Shown in pieces: positions 6,476-15,760 of a DNA stretch of 33,721 bases. The position numbers were made by a program, and so were the translations under genes. A model generated the notes under the pieces. That model was given only the letters and a program-made list of their open reading frames with translations. It had not been told where the DNA came from and made no database searches. Source of the DNA: an uncultured Eisenbergiella sp. (lineage in GTDB: Bacteria; Bacillota; Clostridia; Lachnospirales; Lachnospiraceae); assembly GCA_947626725.1 (NCBI GenBank), contig CANQTI010000003.1:1-33721 (forward strand). The letters are read 5' to 3'. Each line of letters opens with the position of its first letter. Within the stretch, counting starts at the first letter, position 1.

Positions 6476-8149
6476 CTATTTATTTTTCTCTGCCAATTCC
6501 TTCATCTCTTTGGCGTTCTGGAGCACGCTTTCCGTTATCTGCGCGGCTCCGGACAGCCTTGCCAGTTCCTGTAAGCTCTCACCCTCCGACAATTTCCTGA
6601 TCGAAGTCGCCGTTCTTTCCTCCACCGCATTTTTTTCGATATAAAAATGCGTGTCCGCGGCAGCAGCGATCTGCGGAAGATGGGTAATGCAGATGATCTG
6701 ATGGCTTCCGGCCAAAAGCCCCAGCTTCTCCGAAACCTTCCATGCGGTCTTTCCGCTGATCCCGGCATCGATCTCATCAAAAATGAACGTTTTCCCGCTC
6801 TCCTGTTTCGCCGTAACGGTTTTCAGCGCCAGCATGATGCGGGACAGTTCTCCTCCGCTGGCTATGGAAGAAAGCGGTTTTACGGGTTCTCCGGGATTGG
6901 TCGAGATCAGAAACACCGCATCATCCATTCCGTCCGCCGTACAGATTTCTTTCGGCGTCAGGGCCGCTTCAAAATCCACATGCAAAAAATTCAAATCCGA
7001 AAGCGCAGCGCACAATTCCTCGGACAGGCGCTTTGCGGCGGCCCTGCGCAGCTGGCTCAGTCTGGCCGCAGCCGACCGCATTTCGGTTTCCGCCTTCTTT
7101 AAACTGGCGCGCTTTTTCTCAAGCCATGCATCCTGATTTTCCAGACGTTCCGCCTCTTCCTCCCGTTCTTTCCCATAAGAAAGAATTTCCGCAATCGTCT
7201 TCCCGTATTTATCCTTCAATCGGTTAATACAGTTTAACCGTTCCTCCGTCATTTCAAACGCGGCGCCGTCAAATTCTATTTCTGCCAAATACTCGGAAAC
7301 GCTTCGGTTGAAGTCGTTGAGCAGCGCATCCGCATCGCTCAGCAGGCTGTAAAGATCTTCCAATTTTTCATCGAAAGAAAGAACTCCTGCCAGTTCCCGC
7401 AGCGCCCTTCCGGTGGCCTCTCCTGCCCCCGCCCCGCTGTCATAACCGGTCAGGGCATGAACCGCGTTCACACATTCCGCGATTCGCCTGCCGTTTGCCA
7501 TTCTGCGATAGTCTTTTTCCAGCCTTTCGTCTTCGTGCTCCGTCAGCCCCGCACTGGCGATTTCTTCCGCCTCAAAGCGGGCGAGGGAGAGTTCTCTGCG
7601 GCGCGCTGTCTCGTCCAGCGCATTCTCCTCGATTTCACGGGCCAGCGTGCTGTAAACCCCATGGGCGCTCCTGACCTTTCTCTTCGCTTCCGCCAGTTCC
7701 GGGCCGCCATAGTCGTCCAAAATCTCCAGATGCCGTCTGGTCTGCAGAAGGATCTGGCTGTCATGCTGACCGTGAATATCAATCAATAGACCGGCCAGTT
7801 CCCTGAGAACCCGGGCGTTCACCGTTTCCCCGTTGACCCGCGACTGGCTCCGCGCCGGCATAATCCGCCGCTGCAGCACAACCGTATTGTTCTCCATGGG
7901 AATCTCCAGCGCCTCAATGGCCGCCCTTTCTTCTTCCGTAACCGAAAAGGTCAGTTCCACCAGCGCATGGTCCGCGCCGGTTCGGATCATATCCCGATCC
8001 GCCTTTGACCCCAGCGCCAGGGCCACTGAACCCAGAACGACGGATTTTCCGGCGCCGGTTTCCCCCGTCAGAACATTGAGTCCCGGCCCGAAGAAAACCT
8101 CTATTTCCCGGATCAGCGCCAGGTTTTTTACATACAAACTTTCTAACAC
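6476..8149 (-). CDS. recN: DNA repair protein RecN
   Basis: The product is 557 residues, the usual RecN length. It is an SMC-like ATPase: Walker A GETGAGKS at 29-36, a central coiled-coil region rich in Glu, Arg and Leu, then the ABC signature in ASGGELSRIMLALK and Walker B in TFIFDEIDAG near 453-463. RecN gathers at double-strand breaks and supports homologous recombination. The start is GTG at 8149 with a GAGGAG site. It lies between argR and spoIVB as in Bacillus. A terminator separates it from argR, so it has its own expression; no clear LexA box was found. Confidence 0.95.
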   Translation of the reverse strand: MLESLYVKNLALIREIEVFFGPGLNVLTGETGAGKSVVLGSVALALGSKADRDMIRTGADHALVELTFSVTEEERAAIEALEIPMENNTVVLQRRIMPARSQSRVNGETVNARVLRELAGLLIDIHGQHDSQILLQTRRHLEILDDYGGPELAEAKRKVRSAHGVYSTLAREIEENALDETARRRELSLARFEAEEIASAGLTEHEDERLEKDYRRMANGRRIAECVNAVHALTGYDSGAGAGEATGRALRELAGVLSFDEKLEDLYSLLSDADALLNDFNRSVSEYLAEIEFDGAAFEMTEERLNCINRLKDKYGKTIAEILSYGKEREEEAERLENQDAWLEKKRASLKKAETEMRSAAARLSQLRRAAAKRLSEELCAALSDLNFLHVDFEAALTPKEICTADGMDDAVFLISTNPGEPVKPLSSIASGGELSRIMLALKTVTAKQESGKTFIFDEIDAGISGKTAWKVSEKLGLLAGSHQIICITHLPQIAAAADTHFYIEKNAVEERTATSIRKLSEGESLQELARLSGAAQITESVLQNAKEMKELAEKNK

Positions 8150-8224
8150 TTATTTCTCCTCTTTCTCCCGACGTCCAGACGGCATTGTCCATCGAAAAAC
8201 CATTCCGTATGGGACAGCCCTCTC

Positions 8225-8247
8225 AAAAAAGAGGCCCTCAAAGCCTC
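8225..8247 (-). terminator. Intrinsic terminator after argR
   Basis: On the minus strand, GAGGC and GCCTC flank a seven-base TTTGAGG loop, followed immediately by six T residues (8225-8230). It lies 20 bp after the argR stop and ends that transcript before recN. Confidence 0.8.
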
Positions 8248-8266
8248 CTTTGCGGGAGAACGTTTC

Positions 8267-8716
8267 TCATTCCCGCAGCAGTTCCCGAAACTTATCCATC
8301 AACCTTTCCGTTTCCTCAGCGGAACGCACAGCGATCATGATCGTATCATCTCCGGCAATACAGCCGACCACTTCCTTCATCTGCAGCGCATCTATGGCCG
8401 TCGCGACAGCCATCGCCATGCCGGAAACCGTCCGCAGCACCAGAATATTCTGCGCTTTGTCCATGGAGACAAAGCCCTCCTTGAGAACCCGTATGTATTT
8501 GTCGGAAGGCGTTTCCTCCTGTTTCAGAAGCGCATACTTCTGTTTTCCCCCCGCCGCGGGGACTTTGGAAAGATGCATCTGCCGGATATCCCTGGATACC
8601 GTAGCCTGAGTGACCGCAAAGCCGGCCTCTTTTAAAAGGGCCGCCAGTTCCTCCTGCGTCTCGATTTCCATGTCGGATACCAGTTCCGCAATTTTCTGAT
8701 GTCTGCCCTGTTTCAT
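8267..8716 (-). CDS. argR: Arginine repressor ArgR/AhrC
   Basis: The product is 149 residues, the standard ArgR length. The N-terminal winged helix (1-70) has the DNA-contacting ATVSRDIR motif with Ser41 and Arg42. The C-terminal oligomerisation and arginine-binding domain has the diagnostic GCIAGDDT motif (118-125). The arginine-bound hexamer represses arginine synthesis genes and can activate catabolism. None of those target genes are nearby. The ribosome binding site AGGAGG is about 13 bases from the ATG, longer than usual. The position before recN is conserved in Bacillus. Confidence 0.95.
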   Translation of the reverse strand: MKQGRHQKIAELVSDMEIETQEELAALLKEAGFAVTQATVSRDIRQMHLSKVPAAGGKQKYALLKQEETPSDKYIRVLKEGFVSMDKAQNILVLRTVSGMAMAVATAIDALQMKEVVGCIAGDDTIMIAVRSAEETERLMDKFRELLRE

Positions 8717-8788
8717 TTTAAAATCTCATCCTCCTGCCGCCCAGCGCATACAAACGCCATCCATCTTTTCCTGCCAAACACGTGCCCT

Positions 8789-9640
8789 TCAATCGCTGAG
8801 CTTTTGGTGCAGCACATCCAGAAAGCTGGCCTCACTCAGACGGATCAGAGATGCGCTCTTTTCGCTCTTCGTGATCCGGACTTCGTCTCCTGGCAAAAGT
8901 GCCAGGTTCTGCCCGCCGTCGAAGCAAACCTCCACAGGCTGATTCTCCCTGCCTTCCCGTTCCCGGATCCGGATCACGATTTCATCTTCCGGCCGCAGGA
9001 TCACGCTTCTCGTCTGCAGGGTATGGGCGCAGATCGGCGTCAGCAGGATCAGCCTGGCCCCAGGTTCCACAATGGGGCCCCCCGCCGACATATTGTATCC
9101 GGTAGACCCGGTCGGCGTCGCTAGAATGATTCCGTCCGCGTAATATTCGCGAAGAAGAATCCCATTGACATGGATCATAAAATAGAGCATCTGCAAACGG
9201 CCGTTGCGCGTGATGGCGATATCGTTGAGAGCGCGGGCGTCCGCCAGCAGATTTCCGGCCCGAATCACCTGCCCCGACAGCATCATCCGCTCTTCTACGG
9301 CATACGCCCCCTCCAGGAGCCGGTTCAGTGCGGGCTCCAGATTGCCGCATTCCACCTCGGTCAGATACCCCAGCGTTCCCAGACGGATGCCCAGCACCGG
9401 GATCCGGCCGTCCGCCGTATCCCTGGCAGTGTTGATCATCGTTCCATCGCCGCCCAGCACCAGAATGGCATCTGCCCTCTCCTTCCGTTCCCGCAGTATG
9501 GTCCGCCACGTCTCTTTGGAGATTTCGCCCGCATATACGCTGCAGGTGCATCCAAAGCGCTCCAGATATCCGCGTATCCTCTCCGTCCAGACGAACTGAG
9601 GATCCTTCAATTTATTGGTAACGATCAGGAAATGCTTCAT
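8789..9640 (-). CDS. nadK: NAD kinase
   Basis: The product is 283 residues. It phosphorylates NAD to NADP in the cytosol. The diagnostic GGDGT motif is at 63-67, an ALND version of the Asn-Glu/Asp motif at 137-140, and the glycine-rich ATPTGSTGYNMSAGGP at 174-189. Its ATG overlaps the tlyA stop codon as ATGA, so translation is coupled to tlyA. Bacillus lacks nadK at this place, but insertion between tlyA and argR is known from Clostridia. Confidence 0.95.
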   Translation of the reverse strand: MKHFLIVTNKLKDPQFVWTERIRGYLERFGCTCSVYAGEISKETWRTILRERKERADAILVLGGDGTMINTARDTADGRIPVLGIRLGTLGYLTEVECGNLEPALNRLLEGAYAVEERMMLSGQVIRAGNLLADARALNDIAITRNGRLQMLYFMIHVNGILLREYYADGIILATPTGSTGYNMSAGGPIVEPGARLILLTPICAHTLQTRSVILRPEDEIVIRIREREGRENQPVEVCFDGGQNLALLPGDEVRITKSEKSASLIRLSEASFLDVLHQKLSD

Positions 9641-10548
9641 ATCGGTTCTCCTACGTTCGCCCTTCGCAGCGTTCTGCCTGCTGCCTCCACGGTCTGCCCG
9701 ATCAATGCCAGCATCTTCGGCCGGCAGGAGGGACCTTCTTTCGACGCCAGAAGATCCGCCAGCCGTTTTTCGACCTCCTGTTCCGAGGCGGGCAAAGCAT
9801 GTTCCGCTGCCGATTCCGCCTTTTCCAGACAGATCAGATACTCCGTATTTCCCTCCGCGCCTCTGATGGGAGAAAAAGTCAGGCCGATCACCAAAAAGCC
9901 CGTCAGAGCCGCAAGATCGACGATCTTTTTCAGAACATTCCGATGGACAGAGGGCTCCTTTACCACGCCCTTTTTCCCCACATGTTCCCGTCCGGCCTCA
10001 AACTGAGGCTTGACCAGACAAACCATTTTCCCTCCCGGTTTTAAAAACCGCCGGGCCGGAACCAGGATCTTTGCCAGGGAAATAAAGGAGACGTCCACAG
10101 AGATAAAATCGACTTCTTCCGGGATCTCGGTCCCGGTCAAATACCGAAAGTTGATCCCTTCCATACAGATGACCCTCGGATCCTCCCGAAGCTTTTCGGC
10201 CAGCTGTCCGTGTCCCACATCCACCGCGTAGACCTTCGCCGCGCCGCGCTGCAGCATACAGTCCGTAAAACCGCCGGTGGACGCTCCGATATCCATGCAT
10301 ACGTTTCCCCGCAGCATCAGTGAAAAAGCCCCCAACGCCTTTTCCAGCTTCAGCCCTCCCCGACTCACGTACGGCAGAGAGACATCCCCCATCTCGATCC
10401 GCACCGTATCCGCTTCATACAGTGCGCCGGGCCTGTCCGCCCTTTTTCCGTCCGCGAAAACCGCACCGGATCTGACGGCATCCTTTGCTTTTTCTCTGGA
10501 AGGAGCGAGCCCGCGCCTTACCAGCAGCACGTCCAAACGCTCCTTCAT
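9637..10548 (-). CDS. tlyA: TlyA-family rRNA 2'-O-methyltransferase
   Basis: The product is 303 residues. An S4 RNA-binding domain (about 1-60) precedes an FtsJ/RrmJ-type Rossmann methyltransferase domain, with the S-adenosylmethionine site in DIGASTGGFTDC. Homologues methylate ribose in 16S and 23S rRNA; the old name hemolysin A is historical. A C-terminal extension of about 45 residues (from about 255) carries a second small region beyond the usual 270-residue form. The gene overlaps dxs upstream and nadK downstream by four bases each (ATGA), so it is translationally coupled within the operon. Confidence 0.9.
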   Translation of the reverse strand: MKERLDVLLVRRGLAPSREKAKDAVRSGAVFADGKRADRPGALYEADTVRIEMGDVSLPYVSRGGLKLEKALGAFSLMLRGNVCMDIGASTGGFTDCMLQRGAAKVYAVDVGHGQLAEKLREDPRVICMEGINFRYLTGTEIPEEVDFISVDVSFISLAKILVPARRFLKPGGKMVCLVKPQFEAGREHVGKKGVVKEPSVHRNVLKKIVDLAALTGFLVIGLTFSPIRGAEGNTEYLICLEKAESAAEHALPASEQEVEKRLADLLASKEGPSCRPKMLALIGQTVEAAGRTLRRANVGEPI

Positions 10549-12401
10549 GCCAATTCCCTGTTGATTTTTTTCAAAATAGACTGTTTGTCTATGCCGATTT
10601 CCTGCTTGAGGATCTCCACATTGCCGTGTTCCACATATTCATCCGGAATGTGAATGGACAGGATTCGAACCGGCAGCCGTTCTTCGTCCGCCAGAGCCCG
10701 CACCTTTTCCCCGAGACCGCCGCTGGCCACATTCTCTTCCATGGTCACGATCAGAGCATGGTTTTGGGACAGGCGCCGAATCATCTCTTCATCCAAAGGC
10801 TTCGCGAACCGGGCATTCACCAGCGTACAGGCGCGTCCCTGCTCCTTCAGAGCCTCCCGCACCCCCAGCGCGGTTTCCACCATACTGCCCAGCGCGAAAA
10901 TAGCGATGCCGTTTTCCTCATAGAGCATTTCGCTCTTTCCCATTTCAATGGGCGCGCGCATCTGCGCCAGTCCGTCGAAGGCTTCTCCCCTGGGATACCG
11001 AATCGCGATCGGTCCCTTGAAATCGTAAGCGAACTTCATCATATCGGAAAGCTCCCATTTGTTCTTAGGAGCCAGGATATGCATATTGGGAATGGAAGAA
11101 AGATAGGACAGATCGAAAATGCCCTGGTGCGTCTCCCCGTCGCTTCCCACCAGCCCGGCCCTGTCTATGGCCAAAATCACAGGCAGATTCTGCAGGCAGA
11201 CATCGTGAAGAATCTGATCGTAGGCCCTCTGCAGGAAAGAAGAGTAGATCGCCACCACAGGATGCAGACCCCCAACCGCCAGCCCGGCCGCAAAGGTCAC
11301 GGCATGCTCTTCCGCGATCCCTACGTCAAAAAAGCGCTCCGGATATACACTTCGAAACCGCTTCAGTCCCGTACCGTCCGCCATGGCCGCCGTGATCGCC
11401 ACCACATCCTCGTGCCTGGCACCCAGTTTCACCATGACCGTGGAAAATACATCCGTATAATTTGCCTTCGTCTTTTTCTTCAAAGGCACGCCCGTCGCGA
11501 CATCGAAAGGCTCCGCGCCATGAAAACGGGCGGGATGCTTTTCGGCCGGTCCGTATCCTTTTCCCTTCTGCGTCATCACATGGATCAACACACAGTTCTT
11601 GCGCCGTTTCGCTTCTTTTATGACGCGTACCAGTCCCTTCACATCGTGCCCATCCACCGGCCCCAGATAGGTGATGCCGATATCTTCAAACCACATGCCC
11701 GGAATCACCAGCTGTTTCAGACTGTTCTTGGCACGGCGGACGCCGGTGACCACCCCGTCCCCGTATTTCGTCTTCCGGATGGCGTTGTAAATGCTGTCCT
11801 TCACATCCAGGTATGCGCTGGACGTACGGATATTGTTCAGATACTTGGACACGCCTCCCACGTTCTCAGAGATAGACATATTGTTGTCATTGAGAATAAT
11901 GATGAAATTCGTCTCCATCCGGGCCGCGTTGTTCAGCGCCTCATATGCCATGCCGCCGGTGAGCGCGCCGTCCCCGATGACGGACACGATCGTATTGGTG
12001 CCCTTCACGATATCCCTGGCCCGGACCAACCCCAGCCCGGCGGAAAGAGAAGTGGAACTGTGCCCCGTATCAAAACAGTCACAGTCGCTCTCCTTGCGTT
12101 TCGGGAAGCCGCTCATACCGCCATATTTGCGAAGATTCTCAAACCCTTCCCGTCGTCCGGTCAAAAGCTTATGGGTATAAGACTGGTGCCCCACATCCCA
12201 CACGATCTTGTCCTCGGGAAGATTCAGAGCCAAATGCAGAGCCATTGTCAGCTCTACCGCTCCCAGATTGGAGCCCAGATGCCCCCCGGTATGGCTGATC
12301 TTCTCGATCAAAAACTGCCGGATTTCTTCGGCCAGCTGCGGATAGTCCTTCGGCGCTATTTTCTTGATATCGTTTGTCTGTTGTATCTGATCCAGCAGCA
12401 T
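10545..12401 (-). CDS. dxs: 1-deoxy-D-xylulose-5-phosphate synthase
   Basis: The product is 618 residues. It condenses pyruvate and glyceraldehyde 3-phosphate, the first step of the MEP isoprenoid pathway. GHQSYTHKLLTGR at 71-83 and the thiamine diphosphate motif, GDGALTGG (143-150) through NDNNMS (171-176), are intact. The transketolase pyrimidine domain has DVGIAEEHAV, and the C-terminal domain is complete. The ATG has an ideal AAAAGGAGG site. It lies 12 bp after ispA, so precursor supply and prenyl chain elongation are co-expressed. Confidence 0.97.
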   Translation of the reverse strand: MLLDQIQQTNDIKKIAPKDYPQLAEEIRQFLIEKISHTGGHLGSNLGAVELTMALHLALNLPEDKIVWDVGHQSYTHKLLTGRREGFENLRKYGGMSGFPKRKESDCDCFDTGHSSTSLSAGLGLVRARDIVKGTNTIVSVIGDGALTGGMAYEALNNAARMETNFIIILNDNNMSISENVGGVSKYLNNIRTSSAYLDVKDSIYNAIRKTKYGDGVVTGVRRAKNSLKQLVIPGMWFEDIGITYLGPVDGHDVKGLVRVIKEAKRRKNCVLIHVMTQKGKGYGPAEKHPARFHGAEPFDVATGVPLKKKTKANYTDVFSTVMVKLGARHEDVVAITAAMADGTGLKRFRSVYPERFFDVGIAEEHAVTFAAGLAVGGLHPVVAIYSSFLQRAYDQILHDVCLQNLPVILAIDRAGLVGSDGETHQGIFDLSYLSSIPNMHILAPKNKWELSDMMKFAYDFKGPIAIRYPRGEAFDGLAQMRAPIEMGKSEMLYEENGIAIFALGSMVETALGVREALKEQGRACTLVNARFAKPLDEEMIRRLSQNHALIVTMEENVASGGLGEKVRALADEERLPVRILSIHIPDEYVEHGNVEILKQEIGIDKQSILKKINRELA

Positions 12402-12413
12402 GGCTGCCTCCTT

Positions 12414-13355
12414 TTACTTTTCACGGGTGATCAGGCGCTCCACCAGTGTTTCCAGGAAAAGATCGCGCGCCCCAAAGGAACGCAGGATATCCAGCGCCTC
12501 TCTGGACAGCCTGTCCACTTCCATTCTGGACTTTTCCAGTCCATTCAGACGCACATACGTGACCTTATTGTTCTTCTCATCGCTGCCCACAGGCTTTCCC
12601 AGCGTCTCCGTGGTGCTGACTACATCCAGGATGTCATCCTGAATCTGAAAAGCGATGCCGATGCTCCGTGCAGCCTGTTCCATGCACGCCACCGTTTCCG
12701 CATCCGCTCCTGCCAGGATCGCGCCGATCATCATGGCCGCTTCGATCAGCGCAGCTGTTTTATTCTGATGGATATAGAGAAGCAGCTCTTCCGTCACCGC
12801 CCCAGACGGCAGCTTCTCCGCTTCCACATCCGCACACTGGCCGCCGATCATTCCGAAAACGCCGGCTTTTTTCGCCAGCACCTGCATCGCCCGCGCCGCA
12901 GCACGAAAACGTTTCCCGCTCTCTTCCGGGGGAAGCGCTTCTCCCTTTTCTCCCGTCCCTGCGAAATCAAAGGCCCTGGCTGCCGTTTCGAACGCACAGT
13001 TGAGCAGACCGTCCCCTGCCAGCACGGCCATGCCGTCCCCGTACACGCACCAGGTGGTTTTCCTGCCTCTCCTGTATTCGTCGTTATCCATCGCCGGGAG
13101 ATCGTCATGTACCAGGGAATAGTTGTGTATCATCTCCAGGGCGGCCATAAAAGGCTCCACAAAGGTGCCTTTCCCGCCGAAAAGCGTATAACATTCATAC
13201 ATCAGCACCGGACGCAGCCGTTTGCCGCCTGACATGGCGCTGTAGCGCATGGCTTCCAGAACGGTACCTGCAGGCCCCTCCGCCTTTGGCAGATAGGCCG
13301 CCAGAACGCGCTCCGCCTCCGCGCTCCGTTTGGCCAGGGTTTCCTCAAAACTCAT
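12414..13355 (-). CDS. ispA: Farnesyl/geranyl diphosphate synthase (polyprenyl synthetase)
   Basis: The product is 313 residues. It joins isopentenyl diphosphate to allylic diphosphates. The first aspartate-rich motif is DDLPAMD (84-90), preceded by SLVH. The second is DDILD (240-244) within FQIQDDILDV. GGKRLRP at 43-49 binds diphosphate. The two-residue PA insertion in the first motif is typical of bacterial farnesyl synthases. It overlaps xseB by 11 bp. Chain-length specificity is inferred from family, not proved. Confidence 0.93.
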   Translation of the reverse strand: MSFEETLAKRSAEAERVLAAYLPKAEGPAGTVLEAMRYSAMSGGKRLRPVLMYECYTLFGGKGTFVEPFMAALEMIHNYSLVHDDLPAMDNDEYRRGRKTTWCVYGDGMAVLAGDGLLNCAFETAARAFDFAGTGEKGEALPPEESGKRFRAAARAMQVLAKKAGVFGMIGGQCADVEAEKLPSGAVTEELLLYIHQNKTAALIEAAMMIGAILAGADAETVACMEQAARSIGIAFQIQDDILDVVSTTETLGKPVGSDEKNNKVTYVRLNGLEKSRMEVDRLSREALDILRSFGARDLFLETLVERLITREK

Positions 13356-13560
13356 CCAGCTTTCCCTCCCCGTTGATCACCAGCACCTTCTTCTCCACTG
13401 CGTCGATGCCGTCATTACAGTATTTTAAAAGCTGCATGCCCTGCTGATAAAGCTGAAAGGACTCCTCCAGAGAGATGTTTTCGTCCTCCAGCGACTTCAT
13501 CACCTCATTCAGCTTCGCGAACGCTTCGTCCATTGTCATCCATTCTTCATCCATTGCCAT
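13345..13560 (-). CDS. xseB: Exonuclease VII small subunit
   Basis: The product is up to 71 residues. Several copies form a coiled coil on the large subunit. The core DEAFAKLNEVMKSLEDENIS followed by LEESFQLYQQGMQLLKYC is characteristic. The start is ambiguous: ATG at 13560 or 13554 after AAGGAAG, or ATG at 13539, which gives an ATGA overlap with the xseA stop. All are in the same frame. The tail reads KVLVINGEGKLDEF. Confidence 0.9.
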   Translation of the reverse strand: MAMDEEWMTMDEAFAKLNEVMKSLEDENISLEESFQLYQQGMQLLKYCNDGIDAVEKKVLVINGEGKLDEF

Positions 13561-14753
13561 TCTTCCTTTTTCTTCACTTCCGCCAGGATCCGGCCATTTT
13601 TCACATGGATCGTCAGAAGATCCCCCGTTTCCACCCGATGCACGTCTGTCACCGTACGCCCTGCCGCATCTGCCACATGGGAAAATCCCTGGCTCAGCTT
13701 CTCCGCGGGAGACAGCCCCTTTATGCGTTCCGCCGCCACCGCCAGCCGATGGCGTTCCGCCATAAGCCGGTCTTTCATCCGTTCTTTCAGCCGTTCTTCC
13801 AGCTTGCCAAGCTCACTGCGTTTTTCCCGGATCTTTCCGGCCGGACTCAGATACTGCAGTTTCACACCCAGCCGTTTCAGACGCATCCGGTCCCAGTCCA
13901 CTTTTCGGCGCATTCTGACCCGCAGCCCTTCTGACAGATCCGCCAACCGTTCCCGGAACTGTTCATAATCAAAAACAGCCAGCTCCGTCCCTGCTGACGG
14001 CGTAGGCGCCCGCAGATCTGCCACGAAATCGGCAATCGTGAAATCCGTTTCATGCCCCACCGCGGAAATGATCGGAACACTGCAGTCGAAAATGGCCTGC
14101 GCCACAATCTCTTCATTGAAAGCCCAAAGATCCTCAATGACACCGCCGCCCCGGCCAACGATCATAACGTCCACATTCAGCCGTTCCAGCGCGCGGATCC
14201 CGTTTACGATGCTCTCCGCGGCCTGCGGCCCCTGCACGATGGCCGGATAGAGGATGATCTGGACATATGGATTCCTGCGCGCGGTGATATTGATGATATC
14301 CCGCACAGCCGCTCCGGTCGGCGCCGTGACGACTCCCAGCGTCCGGATATATTTGGGAATCGGCTTCTTATATTCCGGTGCGAACATTCCCCGTTCAGAC
14401 AGATCGCGTTTGAGCTGTTCGAACCGTTCATAGAGGAACCCCGCCCCGGCCAGCACAATCTCCTGGGCGTAAAGCTGGTATCTCCCGTCCCTCTCAAAGA
14501 CATCGATACGGCCTGTGATGATGACCTGCTGCCCTTCCTGAAGGCGGAAATTCAGTCCCTTCCTATCGCGGACGAACATGACACAGGGCATCATCCCCTT
14601 CTCGTCCTTCAGGGTAAAATAAATGTGTCCGGAGGTGTGATACTTACAGTTGCTCACCTCCCCCTTTACCATCAGAGAACGCAGCAGGAAATCCTGGGTA
14701 AACATATTTTTGATATAGGCATTTACCTGGCCTACTGTATATACGTTTTTCAT
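13536..14753 (-). CDS. xseA: Exonuclease VII large subunit
   Basis: The product is 405 residues. An N-terminal OB-fold (about 1-100, starting YTVGQVNAYIKNMF) binds single-stranded DNA. The catalytic region holds GVVTAPTGAAVRDI, GRGGGVIEDLWAFNEE and SAVGHETDFTIADFVADLRA, all conserved in XseA. A long basic coiled-coil region follows and would carry XseB. The enzyme degrades single-stranded DNA from both ends. Its start has a GGGGATCT spacer before the ATG and lies 17 bp after nusB. The folD gene found between nusB and xseA in Bacillus is absent. Confidence 0.96.
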   Translation of the reverse strand: MKNVYTVGQVNAYIKNMFTQDFLLRSLMVKGEVSNCKYHTSGHIYFTLKDEKGMMPCVMFVRDRKGLNFRLQEGQQVIITGRIDVFERDGRYQLYAQEIVLAGAGFLYERFEQLKRDLSERGMFAPEYKKPIPKYIRTLGVVTAPTGAAVRDIINITARRNPYVQIILYPAIVQGPQAAESIVNGIRALERLNVDVMIVGRGGGVIEDLWAFNEEIVAQAIFDCSVPIISAVGHETDFTIADFVADLRAPTPSAGTELAVFDYEQFRERLADLSEGLRVRMRRKVDWDRMRLKRLGVKLQYLSPAGKIREKRSELGKLEERLKERMKDRLMAERHRLAVAAERIKGLSPAEKLSQGFSHVADAAGRTVTDVHRVETGDLLTIHVKNGRILAEVKKKEEWQWMKNG

Positions 14754-14770
14754 AGATCCCCTGTTTTCCG

Positions 14771-15169
14771 TCAGGCGAACTTCGCGAGGACACCGTTCAC
14801 AAAACCGGATGATCCGTCCTGCCCGAATTTCTTGGCCAACTCCACCGCTTCATTGATGGCCACGCCCGTCGGCACATCCTCATCAAAACGGATCTCATAA
14901 ACAGCCAGCCGAAGGATCGTCAGATCCACTTTCCCCATCCGTCCCGTGCTCCAGCCCACGGCCGTCTCGTTGATCATGCCGTCAATCTGATCCAGCAGCG
15001 CGGAAATCTTCTCATATTTCCCCTGAATATACGCTCTGTCCTTTTCGGAAATCGCAATTTCTCCGTCGTCAAAAAACAGTTCACACTGTCCAGGCATGTC
15101 ATCCTTTGCATTGAATTCCACACGAAACAGGAGCTTGAAAACCTGTTCCCTCAGCTCTCTTCTGTTCAT
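14771..15169 (-). CDS. nusB: Transcription antitermination factor NusB
   Basis: The product is 132 residues, normal for NusB. It is an all-helical RNA-binding protein that acts with NusE (S10) at rRNA boxA sites. Visible family features are RRELREQVFKLLFRVEF at the N-terminus, RMGKVDLTILRLAVYEI, and VAINEAVELAKKFGQDGSSGF near the C-terminus. The ATG at 15169 has a GGGAGGG site; an in-frame ATG at 15214 has no site and adds unrelated residues. It is the first gene of the nusB-to-nadK operon. Confidence 0.95.
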   Translation of the reverse strand: MNRRELREQVFKLLFRVEFNAKDDMPGQCELFFDDGEIAISEKDRAYIQGKYEKISALLDQIDGMINETAVGWSTGRMGKVDLTILRLAVYEIRFDEDVPTGVAINEAVELAKKFGQDGSSGFVNGVLAKFA

Positions 15170-15288
15170 CAGCCCTCCCTCACGGCCAAACGGCGCACAG
15201 ACATCCCACAGCACCGGCTATCCTTATGGACACAGGAAATTCCCGCAGCACGCTCCATGCGCAGCAGCAGGAAGTCCCCAACGTCCTG

Positions 15289-15675
15289 TCATTTTCCGGA
15301 ATTCATATTGATGCCCGTAATTCGAATATTCACATCCGTCACATTTAATCCGGTCATATTTTCAATGGCATTTTTCACGCGTTCCTGCACTTTCTGGCTG
15401 GTTCCCGGGATATTGTAGCCATATTCCATCAAAACTGCCAGTTCCACTTTCACATTCGAGCCCTGCACGTCCACACGGACGCCCCTGGTAAGATTTTTCA
15501 TGCCCACCTTACTCATCAGCTCGTTGGTAATATTGCCGACCATGGAAGATACCCCATCCACTTCCGTCGCTGCCAGCGATGCGATCATGGCCACCACTTC
15601 GTCCGCGATCCGCACGGAACCGATATTCTCATCCTCCTGAAGCACATAGGTGTTGGTACTGGTTTCTTTTTCCAT
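15289..15675 (-). CDS. Asp23/Gls24 family envelope stress protein
   Basis: The product is 128 residues, one Asp23 domain (about 15-120): GSVRIADEVVAMIASLAATE, VDGVSSM, and VKVELAVLMEYGYNIP. Homologues sit at the membrane through a partner such as AmaP and are linked to envelope stress; in Clostridia a copy commonly precedes nusB, as here. An AAAGGAGGA site precedes the ATG, and a perfect TATAAT lies about 30 bp upstream. The stretch 15170-15288 between it and nusB holds no visible gene or clear terminator. Confidence 0.9.
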   Translation of the reverse strand: MEKETSTNTYVLQEDENIGSVRIADEVVAMIASLAATEVDGVSSMVGNITNELMSKVGMKNLTRGVRVDVQGSNVKVELAVLMEYGYNIPGTSQKVQERVKNAIENMTGLNVTDVNIRITGINMNSGK

Positions 15676-15701
15676 TTTAATCCTCCTTTGCTTTCCGCTC
15701 T

Positions 15702-15707
15702 ATTATA
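15702..15707 (-). promoter_or_regulatory. Probable -10 box of the asp23 promoter
   Basis: TATAAT on the minus strand, about 27 bp upstream of the asp23 start codon. A TGTGCA sequence 17 bp further upstream is a poor -35 match, so this is only a candidate. Confidence 0.35.
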
Positions 15708-15760
15708 ACAAAATACACTACATTTGCACAGCCTTTTTTAAACGATAATCTGCGCCGCGT

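Noticed and set aside
10485..13232. Very long plus-strand open frame opposite dxs and ispA
   Set aside because: It is an antisense shadow of two well-supported genes and comes from GC-biased third positions; its translation resembles no family.
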